From Branchiostoma floridae (lineage: Eukaryota; Chordata; Leptocardii; Amphioxiformes; Branchiostomatidae), in contig NC_049991.1 in the NCBI RefSeq assembly GCF_000003815.2, forward strand, positions 223,041 through 252,898: a stretch of 29,858 nt of DNA, read 5' to 3'. The notes below the pieces were generated by a model. That model made no database searches and was not told the DNA's origin. It saw only the letters and a list, made by a program, of their open reading frames with translations. Both the position numbers and the translations under genes were made by a program. Positions within the stretch are counted from its first letter, which is position 1. Every line of letters begins with the position of its first letter. Shown in pieces: positions 9,751-19,200 of this stretch.

Positions 9751-10528
9751 GGATAAGGGTTAAGGAACTTTGTGAATAACGGACAAACGCACGCAGAACT
9801 TGTTACCAAAAGTGTTAGGATAACTATTGAATGTTGACTATGTGACCGACGTTGTTGACTAATACTAGTAGTAGCGCTAGTCTCGACTTTGACTTAAGAT
9901 GGCCCAACATTGTAACTCGACCGGAGCCGTTTGATTGACACCTTCGCCTGGGATCCCACGTCCGATATCTCGGTCACTGTGAATGGAATGTACAGAGTCC
10001 CGGACCGGCTGGAAGATGAGTTGATGTATAGCTTAGTAACCACGCCGGATCCCTAGTTACCGATCGATGATGTAACCCACATAGAAAACTCCAATGTTGG
10101 CGAAACTACGGGACGTTTCCCGTTTGAAACATGACAGAATTGTTGTGAGAAGTTGTACTCATAGTTTAGGATAGCAATGGCGACTGACAGAAGTCGGATT
10201 CTTAAGAAGATTTCTTTGTGATGTAGTGTTCTCGAGCGTCAGAATACCTGTTGCTCCTTCCCTCTCTCAGAGTTGGTACAGTCCAGAAAGTTTGACAGCT
10301 GCATCCGAACTTGCATTATAAAGTTTTGGCCGGTTGTGCCCAAGGTAGTTCCAAGGGGTGGATAGCCCGAAGGTTGACCGAGTGAGAAGTTCACGACCCC
10401 TCCGGTCTGACCCTCAGGTGAAGCCTCCGAGGAGCTTTTTAGTGCGAAATTTACTGGTTTCCTCACGCTTTGCCATTCAATGTCACCTGAGTTCCGGACT
10501 TCTGAGAAGTTATTAGTCCACATTTACA
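9751..10528. other. Unrecognised GC-richer stretch, possible element interior
   Basis: Base composition is more even than in the flanks, and the stretch ends at the 5' border of a possible LTR. It may therefore be the remnant of an LTR-retrotransposon interior. No reading frame of convincing length or motif is present on either strand, so I make no functional claim. Confidence 0.25.
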
Positions 10529-10949
10529 TGTTTCCCGGGCCAATCAGATTCTAAGGAGTCGCATAAGATTAGCCGTATTTGGTCTTGGCCCAACCCCAAA
10601 ATTGAGAAGATAAAAAGGAAACACTCGATTCAGGGAGTGCAGTCGTTTCGTGCCGAGAAAGGTAGCAGTTGTTTCGTGCCGAGAAAGGTAGCGGCCTCGT
10701 GCCGGGGCAGTTTTGCCACGTGCTGAAAGAAGTTGTGGAAAGATCTGGAAAGTTTGGACTTCAGTGACAGAAAGTAGGATCTGGACTTTGCCAACTGAGA
10801 GCGAAGAGTACTTCTGATTGTTACCACCGACGGCCATCACCAGTTGAGTTGTGAATAAAGTCGATCTCGAGAGAACTTGAACTTCGCCTTGCCTCAATCA
10901 CTTCGGACATCATAGCAGGGTCCAGGCTAAGTCTTGGCACTCTCACACA
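10529..10949 (+). mobile_element. Possible solo or 3' LTR (about 421 bp)
   Basis: The segment begins TGTTTCCCGGGCC and ends CTCTCACACA, the TG...CA ends expected for an LTR. An AATAAA lies at 10854-10859, about 95 bp before the end, and a perfect-length 26-bp tandem duplication (TTTCGTGCCGAGAAAGGTAG core) lies at 10641-10692. No partner LTR is present, and I could not confirm a target-site duplication, primer-binding site or polypurine tract. It could also be another dispersed repeat. Confidence 0.35.
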
Positions 10950-10979
10950 TTATCACCATCTAAATATAAGATATATCTG

Positions 10980-12785
10980 CCTTTCTGCCTAGCTATCTCC
11001 CTGTCTACAATGCCTGTTTGTGTCATCCTGTCTGTTTCCCTGGCTGTCTCTTTGTCTGGCTGGCTGTTTGCCTGACTGCATTGTTTGTCTGTCTCTGCCT
11101 ATCAAACTGTCTATCTGCCTGCCTCCCTGTCTTACTTCCTGTCTGGTTCATCTCTGGCTGTCTTCCTGTCTGTCTGCTTTGCTGTCTGCCTATATGCCTG
11201 CCTGTCTGACTACCTGTCTGTCTGTCTGTCTGTCTCCTTGTCTACCTGCCTGTCTTTCTATCACCCTGTCTACATGCCTGCCTTCCTGTCTGGCTGCATG
11301 TTTGTCTCTCTCCCTGTCTGCCCCCGTCTTCCTGTCTGTCTTACTGTCTACCTCCCTTCCTGTCTTCCCGTCTGTCTACCTCCGTTACTGTCTCCCTGCC
11401 TGGCTGTCTCCTTCTCTCTCTGTCTGCCTGTCTGTTTGCCTCCTTGTCTATCTCCCTGCCTGGCTGTCTCCTTCTCTCTCTGTCTGCCTGTCTGTTTGTC
11501 TCCCTGTCTACCTCCCTGCCTGGCTGTCTCCTTCTCTCTCTGTCTGCCTGTCTGTTTGCCTCGCTGTCTATCTCCCTGCCTGGCTGTCTCCTTCTCTCTC
11601 TGTCTGCCTGTCTGTTTGTCTCCCTGTCTATCTCCCTGCCTGGCTGTCTCCTTCTCTGTCTGCCTGTCTGTTTGCCTCCCTGTCTATCTCCCTGCCTGGC
11701 TGTCTCCTTCTCTCTCTGTCTGCCTGTCTGTTTGCCTCCCTGTCTATCTCCCTGCCTGTCTGTCTCCTTCTCTCTCTGTCTGCCTGTCTGTTTGTCTCCC
11801 TGTCTATCTCCCTGCCTGGCTGTCTCCTTCTCTGTCTGCCTGTCTGTTTCTCTCCCTGTCTATCTCCCTGCCTGGCTGTCTCCTTCTCTGTCTGCCCGTC
11901 TGTTTGTCTACCTGTCTACCTCCCTGCCTGGCTGTCTCCTTCTCTGTCTGCCTGTCTGTTTGTCTCCCTGTCTATCTCCCTGCCTGCCTGTCTCCTTCTC
12001 TCTCTGTCTGCCTGTCTGTTTGTCTCCCTGTCTATCTCCCTGCCTGGCTGTCTCCTTCTCTCTCTGTGTGCCTGTCTGTTTGCCTCCCTGTCTATCTCCC
12101 TGCCTGTCTGTCTCCTTCTCTCTCTGTCTGCCTGTCTGTTTGTCTCCCTGTCTATCTCCCTGCCTGGCTGTCTCCTTCTCTGTCTGCCTGTCTGTTTCTC
12201 TCCCTGTCTATCTCCCTGCCTGGCTGTCTCCTTCTCTGTCTGCCTGTCTGTTTGCCTCCCTGTCTACCTCCCTGCCTGGCTGTCTCCTTCTCTGTCTGCC
12301 TGTCTGTTTGCCTCCCTGTCTATCTCCCTGCCTGTCTGTCTCCTTCTCTCTCTGTCTGCCTGTCTGTTTGTCTCCCTGTCTACCTCCCTGCCTGGCTGCC
12401 TCCTTGCCTGGCTGCCACCATGTCCGGCTGTCTACCTGCCTGCTTGACGTCTGTCTGCCTCCTTGTCTGCCAGACTCCCTGCCTGGCTGTCTATCTGCCT
12501 TTCTGTCTACCTTCTGGTTGCCTGTCGTCTTGTTTGTCTCCCTGTCTGTCTCCTTCTCTCTCTGTCTGCCTGTCTGTTTGTCTCCCTGTCTACCTCCCTG
12601 CCTGGCTGCCTCCTTGCCTGGCTGCCACCATGTCCGGCTGTCTACCTGCCTGCTTGACGTCTGTCTGCCTCCTTGTCTGCCAGTCTCCCTGCCTGGCTGT
12701 CTATCTGCCTTTCTGTCTACCTTCTGGTTGCCTGTCGTCTTGTTTGTCTCCCTGTCTGCCTCACTGTCTGGTTGTCTCATTGTCT
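10980..12785. repeat. CTGT/CCTG-rich satellite, 60-bp unit with 54-bp variants
   Basis: The 5' part is irregular (CTGTCTGCCT)n-like sequence. From about 11400 it settles into 60-bp units such as TGGCTGTCTCCTTCTCTCTC followed by TGTCTGCCTGTCTGTTTG, and some units lack 6 bp. Near the end a 210-bp block (12361-12570) is repeated directly after itself (12571-12780), a higher-order step. Both 60 and 54 are multiples of 3 and the unit has no stops, so all three forward frames (up to 581 codons) and one reverse frame stay open. These Leu/Ser/Cys/Pro-rich frames are artefacts. Confidence 0.95.
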
Positions 12786-13392
12786 TTAACTGGTTTGAAA
12801 AGCAAAGAGCACGAACACATGCATCCCTAGTTCCCGACAATAGATAGGGCATGGGGAATGGTTGAAAACATACGTCGACTCGCCTAACAATTAATCCACA
12901 GAATGTTTGCCTGGAGCGAAAGCTAGCATGGGATGTTATCCTTGTTTAAACTATATCCAGATAACAAATTTTGTCTTGCAATAAAATATGTATCCTCATC
13001 CCAAGAGGGAGTAGTTTTCAATGCCCGTACCTACATTACCAGACGTCAGTGTAACCACCAGCGCTAATGAAAATGAGTAGCCCTACCACACTAGCAGGTA
13101 TCGCCCGTGTGGTGTGCTAGGAAGAGCAGCTGGGAAGCAAATCTAGATTCCTGCCGACGAATCCTTTGAAAACGAGATGATTAACTTTGAACTTAACGGA
13201 AAGGAATTTTAGATCCCCACAACACGCACCAGGTGATACAACATATGTTGAGGTATCCCATGTGAGATGCCGGGATTAGGGCATGAACGTACCACTTTGT
13301 AACCATTGTAAGGGCAAAGAGTTTGAAGGTAGCGTATGCATTTGCATGAATAGTTCCAACACAACCCATTAACTTAATTAAATCATTACCTA
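12786..13392. other. Intergenic, no gene seen
   Basis: Ordinary mixed sequence between two simple-repeat arrays. I see no exon, no RNA gene and no clear repeat. Confidence 0.4.
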
Positions 13393-13765
13393 CCAACCAA
13401 CCAACCTACCTACCTACCTACTTACCTACCAACCAGCCAACCCACCAACAACCCAACCAACCAACAACCCAGCCAACCCACCAACAACCCAACCAACCCA
13501 CCAACAACCCGACCAACCAAATCATCAACAACCCAACCAACCAACCCACCAGAAACCCAACCAACCCAACGACCCAACCAACCAACCCACCAGAAACCCA
13601 ACCAACCCAACCAAACAATCCATCAACAACCCAACCCACCTACCAAACGAACTAACCCACCAGCAATCCAACCCACCAGCCAACCAACCAAAAAAACTCA
13701 TCAACCACCCAACCAACAAACAAACAAACAATCCAACCAACCAACCCAACAATCCAAAGAAATAA
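13393..13765. repeat. CCAAC/CCACC-rich degenerate minisatellite
   Basis: Short words CCAACCAA, CCCACCAACAA and CCCAACC are repeated with variable spacing, and a partly regular 42-48 bp block containing CACCAGAAACCCAACC recurs. The reverse frames rich in Gly, Trp and Val (MGWL...GWVG type) arise from this composition and are not genes. Confidence 0.92.
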
Positions 13766-14455
13766 TGGACGACCAACCGACGAATAGTTGTTTGACATAC
13801 TATTCAAAACAGACGAGAATTCGCCCGCCCAGATGTATTGGACTAACCCGTGACGTTCCGAACACCAGTTTTACGTAAGCTCTAAATGCAGTGTTCCTTT
13901 TCCTGATAGTTTTACTTACGTACAAAGCAAAATTGATTTCAAAGCTAACGGTGGCATTTCCAGGTGCAAATATTTAAGCAAACAAAGCAAATCACTAGTC
14001 GATGACTCCTTCCGCTCCATAACTATACTTTGACGTAATCAATTTCTAAATGACCCAAGAAGCAATAAGTTCTAATTAGTGAGGAAGCCCTGGTATTAAA
14101 GAGTTGATTTTCTCATCTTCAAATCGTAGCTTTCTGTATTCTCTATTCTGTAAATGCGACAGTTTTGTTGGCCTCAGCTTTACGGCCTCAGCATCAGGAC
14201 AGACGGACATAAACAATCTCCAAACTCTGTACATGAAGGAGGTGGAAAATTCTCCACTGCGACGTTTTCCCATTAGCCGACTTTATCTCCGCTGTAGGGC
14301 AGGTTTCCTAGAACCGGCGGCATTCCGGTAATCACGACCTGGCATGTGGGGGAAGCGGCAGGATATCGCGGCACCGCCTGGAGTGCTGGGTAAACTTCCA
14401 GATCAGGGCTGGGGAAACCTTTGATCTCCTACGCAAGTCTTTTACCGCAAAAATG
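13766..14455. other. Upstream region of the possible peptide-gene promoter
   Basis: No exon is supported. A TTGACGTAATCA site at 14031-14042 resembles a CRE or C/EBP-type binding site and lies about 420 bp upstream of the TATA-like box. Sequence from about 14300 is richer in CpG (ACCGGCGGCATTCCGGTAAT, ATCGCGGCACCGCC). Confidence 0.3.
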
Positions 14456-14463
14456 CATAAATA
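14456..14463 (+). promoter_or_regulatory. TATA-like box, possible promoter of the peptide precursor gene
   Basis: CATAAATA lies in a CpG-richer context, followed 20-30 bp later by GCATGAGCACAAAG, a plausible start region. About 70 bp downstream is a strong donor, CAACAG/GTGAGT at 14531/14532. This is what a TATA promoter with a short non-coding first exon would look like. No transcript supports it here. Confidence 0.35.
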
Positions 14464-14484
14464 CGTGGGGAAGCGGCATGAGCA

Positions 14485-14531
14485 CAAAGACAAATCGCGA
14501 GGCTGTAACAGGTGTGCGTTCCAACCAACAG
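14485..14531 (+). other. Possible non-coding first exon (5' UTR) of the peptide gene
   Basis: This is the candidate exon from the inferred start region to the donor GTGAGT at 14532. It could splice to the acceptor TTGTGTTCTCAG at 16149, leaving 38 nt of leader (16150-16187) before the ATG at 16188. The start coordinate is approximate. Confidence 0.32.
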
Positions 14532-15059
14532 GTGAGTAACACTTTTCTGTCGCTGCTACTGCTGCTGATGCTGTGTTAGCAATGATAGACGTTTGAAGAT
14601 CCAAATTCTACAGGGTCTGAACGACGACTGGGTTTTGCATTGTTCTTCATGGTGCTGACTTTGACAAGATGTCCATTTCAGCTAAATTCTTAGGAAACGT
14701 TTTCCAACAATCAGGGACTCCTCAAGATTGTTCTTAATAAAGAGTAAAAAGCTGACATAGCAGAACCATATTGAGACAACAATACATTCCACCTTATACT
14801 TGGTGTGAGCTTTTATGCGTCTGCCGCAGATCTGCAACAAAATCATCCGAACCTGTAAGGTTGAGTTTGAAACCGTCACTAGGAGGAGCAACAAATTCTC
14901 CAATTGGAACTTGTAAAATCCTAACTTCGTTGAAATCTGCAAGATCTCTGACCAAATTATTAATTTCGAGCTGAAAGGTCGAAAACATCTATGCCAAAAA
15001 TCTCAACAGATGGACGTTGGAACACTAGACACTTTGTTGTCAGAAATTATGCAATGTAA
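14532..15059. other. Probable 5' intron sequence, no gene seen
   Basis: No exon is supported on either strand. If the proposed first exon is real, this is the 5' part of its intron. Confidence 0.3.
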
Positions 15060-15533
15060 TTTTTCAACTCTCCGCATTGACAGGTTAATGAGGATTAGAC
15101 ATCCAGGTTGACGATAACAATATTCAAATACAATCTCTACAACTGGATGAAAACGTGCGACGTTTCAAGTAAGATCCATCACTCTTCTTCAGCGCCACTA
15201 GAATGAACTGGAAGAACAATTCAATACAAGTGCATCTAACTAGAAAAACTGGTTGAACATGCAAATGTCACTCATATGTAAACCCAGATAGGTTCCAATG
15301 GTAAGACAATCAGATATGAAAAGCTACTGTCCTCGAGTTCTACACGAAGTCCTCCTTTGTAAATCCGCTCGTAGATGGCCTCCCTGACACGGGCGCGCTC
15401 ATACCACAGTGGCTCACAGTCAATGATGTCTGTTGTCTCCAGCCTAAAGGAATGTCCTTGGTGTAGCGCTGTGTGGTGGTAGAAATTGCCGATGAGCATC
15501 CACTTGCTGTAGCCCTGCAATGTTGCTTGCACC
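15060..15533 (-). mobile_element. Penelope-like retroelement 3' end (GIY-YIG-type C-terminus plus 3' tail)
   Basis: On the minus strand 15533-15340 encodes HSFRLETTDIIDCEPLWYER, then ARVREAIYERIYKGGL. This has the pattern found at the C-terminus of Penelope-like polyproteins, after the GIY-YIG core (xxExxWxERxxREAIYxR). Downstream on the same strand lies CTGAAGAAGAGTGATGG ... GAAACGTCGCACGTTT (about 15197-15150), then ATCCAGTTG and CCTGGATGTCTAATCC. The same tail order occurs at 21712-21850, supporting one family. The 5' part of the element is absent, so it is a truncated copy. Confidence 0.65.
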
Positions 15534-16149
15534 TCTCCGCATTAACGTTTGACGTCATGTGAGGTAATGATAGATAGATCGAGGAAAAAGGAACATGAAC
15601 ACAACCAATCATGACTGTAAAAGCATACAGACACAGCATAACCCATAACCGTACTCTGGGGATTTTTCAGCTTTATGTCTCACCGTTTGTCTGTAGTTTT
15701 TTGTTTCCTTTTCACATGTCGCTGGTGTGGCTTTGTTATTTCGTTGATTTTATCTTTATGTGTAAAACTGTTCTGTATTGTCTCCACTCTTACGACATGT
15801 ACTTCGCTAATGGCGTTCCCGTGATGTAAAGGCAAGTGTCAAACAGCCAAGTCCCCCACGGTTAGATGTTGCAGATGACTTGGCGCCATATGTGCCCAAG
15901 GTACAACACACACCTGACCCTTCTTTAACATGTATGAAATACTAAAGGTACAAACAGACTGTTTGTGTGCCCGTCGCATGGGTACATTTGGTCAGGACAT
16001 GAAGACCCTCAACACAGCCATGCGGCGAGCACACAATTTCACAAATTGTAGGGAAAATTGTAGGGTACGGAAAGATCAGAAAGCTTTTGTACTTTTGGTT
16101 CTTTTATAAAAATAGAGTTTGCTCTTAGACGTGACTGTTGTGTTCTCAG
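15534..16149. other. Intronic or 5' flank, no gene seen
   Basis: No exon is supported. It ends at the acceptor-like tract GACTGTTGTGTTCTCAG immediately before the signal-peptide exon. Confidence 0.35.
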
Positions 16150-16187
16150 TTTCTCCTACGACATAGACTCGACATCTCGAGGTGACC

Positions 16188-16285
16188 ATGGTGGCGAGCG
16201 TGTTAGCGTCCTCTGCGGTGTTGCTGATGTTGTTGTGCTGTGTGACCGCGGCCCCGGCACAACAGTTCAGCAGCCAGAAGTACAG
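16188..16285 (+). CDS. Peptide precursor exon 1: signal peptide
   Basis: The exon encodes residues 1-32 plus two bases of codon 33 (AG/GTAAGG). It has a start Met, a Leu-rich core and AAPA-QQ as the likely signal peptidase site, followed by QQFSSQKY. The acceptor TTCTCAG at 16149 gives 38 nt of 5' UTR in this exon. Confidence 0.75.
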
Positions 16286-19200
16286 GTAAGGCCTGCTGCT
16301 GTCTGTTGAAGTATTTACTACAGAAATTAGCAAACAGAACGCAAATAGGTACGTTTAACGGACATATATGCCCCCATGGTCCGCTGGGCAGGGGTTTGTT
16401 CTATCGTAGTGCGTGTCCCCGTTCAGTACCTCTTCCTAATCTTCAGCTTGATTTTTCAACACGCCATGCTACTTCTAGACATTTTCAGTCCATCCTCCCA
16501 AACTTTGGTCATTAAACCTCTAGCCACAGAAGGAATGAGAGACCTTTACTGTTCATCTATGCTCTGACAAGCTAAGCAATAATGCTTAATTTTTGAAATA
16601 AGAAATGTTATCTTACAACATCTACAGAGACTATACTTGAATGTAATTGAATGTAAGTTCATCTGTGACGGTAGTCAACATTATGTTACAATTTTAAGAA
16701 CCCTATATCCGTACACAGACTAGTATGGACAGGTTCAACCTCTCTCGCATCATAAGACAGTTGTAAAGAAGAGGACAGATGGAATCTATAATATATGATT
16801 TATCTGCGCTAGCAGTAACTAGGAAACATATCTTGTATTCAGTTGAAGAGAACATCATCTCTAGTTGATTTATAAAGTACAAACCACAATAAAGTGACAC
16901 ATTATTTCATTCATGTTACAATAACGGCAAATTCTTTGTTCCAAAGGAATGTGATTATGTGTGCTTTTTCAATATGAATGCTGTGTTGTACACTGATACG
17001 GAGCTTTGTGATAGCTGTTTGTGTTTGCAAATGTAAAATATTTCCTCTCGTTGTAAGGAGTCTTAAGTAACTTGTGCGTTCTAGTGATACACCAGCGTTG
17101 GAAGAATCCATGTTTTTTGTTGGAACAAAGCTCAAACTTTGTAACTAATCTCTCTGCATTTTCCGTCGGTACTGCAGAGCAGGCTCTGAATTGTTGTGCG
17201 TTTGTTTATGGGTAACATTACTCGAGAACTTGTCGATGAATCTTAATGAAAGTTGGCATGTTTGATAGTAATTCATCTGGCATTTTTCGTTGGTACTGCA
17301 ACGAACTGTGTTTGTTAACAGCATAACTCGAGAAGCCTTGGCTGGACGCGGATGATATTCGGATCCGCCTGTTATCTTCCCTGTCTATGACCTTGGCCCC
17401 CTCCCAGTAAATCACGCAATTGTTCCTGGCGATGCGGTCTGTTACTGTCATCAAAAATTTCTATATCCTATCTCCTACCAACCAGATGAAATTGTTTTCG
17501 GGATTATTTGCATGATTAATGGGGAAAATTTATCAAACCACCGCGTTCCATGATACATGTAGGACTCTCACCCTTGTCCCTCTACTTTTCTAGACAAACT
17601 CCCCTCCTCGACAAACTCCCTTTCCCGTCATTGAGAGACAACTTTCAAACTGGAGAACAAGCCCACCCCCACCCCTATAAAATAAAATTTCGCCTGAAGT
17701 CTGGGAAGGAGGCTAACTGAGAAAGAAACGAACTTATTTCATACGGCATCCTTCTGAACGTTAGGTTTGAGTCTTTCTTGTTTTCTGACGCAGATTCAAT
17801 ACACAGTTCACCTTACAAAATTCCACGCAGCAATGTTAACGTTTGTCTGACGCAAATGGAGTTATGGATACACAAATATCAGAGGAAGCCGAGGTAATTG
17901 TCTGTAATGCATTTCTGACTGTTTTGGTTAAACACATCTTTGCTTTAAAGATAAGTCATAATTGGCGCAGGTGTGCTGTAAATGGTCGGTCAACGTTAGC
18001 AATTTTCCTGAAATGAGCCATTATAATTATATCAAAACCACAAGAGGGCACGATGCTCCCTAAAGGACTTATGTGTTTGCGGTGTGGCTAAAGTTTTGCC
18101 AACAAAAATGATCTTGATTTCTAGGTGCAAAGACACAGTGTAGAAGGTTGGTGATATCTTCTGTAGAAATTAGATGGGCGAGTAGGAACAGAAAGAAACA
18201 AACATGCCGACACCCGGGATCGATCCCGGGTCGGCAGATTACAAACCAGCAGCGATACCACTGCGCTAGAAAAGGCTGATCAGCCGATTCGCACGACTGT
18301 ATGACGCAACTTAAACCATACTTAACAAGAGTTCGTTGACCTCAGACCTGCATGAAATGTATTGAGTGTTTGTAGACTTGTTGTGTAATTTGTTTCTTTT
18401 TAACGGTGGTGGAAGTTGATTGTCCTGGAGATATATATTCTTCTGGATGTTTGACGCCCAAATTCCATCGCACACAAAAAAGGGGACACCTGCAGTATCA
18501 AGTTCAAACACCAGGAGGCCCAAAATCAAACCTACATGTAACTAGCGAGACACCACCACCAATCCATTTACAAAAAAATATCACAATCGCACGTTTCGTT
18601 CTGGAGATATAGTGCCGGAAATGTCACATTACACTTTATCAAGTTATACACAAGGAGGCCCCAAATCAAACCTGACCGTCAACAACTTGAACAATAAAAA
18701 AGCCATAAAACATACCACTTTTTTACGATAACGCTCCCTACATTTCTTCTTCTGTTTGGATAGTTGCTTCCACTTTCGTTTCCCCATGATTATCGCAAGC
18801 AGCAGCTAACTTAGAGACCCTCGCAAACTACAACACACCTCTGGAAGCACCAGTAAGATAACTGACCAAAACATGCCCAGCACCAGTGCAAATGACATGT
18901 GCTAGTGCAACTTTTATTTGTTACAGAAGCACAACACTGGACCCCTTATTTATTTGGCTAATTGCAAAAGTCAACTGACCCTAATCTAACCCAGGTCTAA
19001 ACCAAAAACAGACCTGACAAATTGAAGTAGATGTGGGGAGACCCCCAATTAACTAAAAAATCATCATTCGGTACCAGGTTCAAATTCAATTAGGCCTCAA
19101 ATCAAACCTGACCGTCTGGCTACCACGCTAAACAAATTTACCAAATACCATATCGTTGCATACTCGAGATATAACGTTACATGTAACAGCGGAAACGCAC

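Noticed and set aside
9751-10528. LTR-retrotransposon interior genes
   Set aside because: No gag, protease or polymerase motif can be read in any frame; only the candidate LTR downstream is reported.
11018-12852. Leu/Ser/Cys/Pro-rich ORFs of up to 581 codons and a reverse Arg/Gln-rich ORF
   Set aside because: All frames are open because the 60- and 54-bp satellite units lack stops and keep frame; no start context, splice site or domain.
13418-13776. Gly/Trp/Val-rich reverse ORFs that look like membrane proteins
   Set aside because: Direct translation of the CCAAC-rich simple repeat in all three frames.
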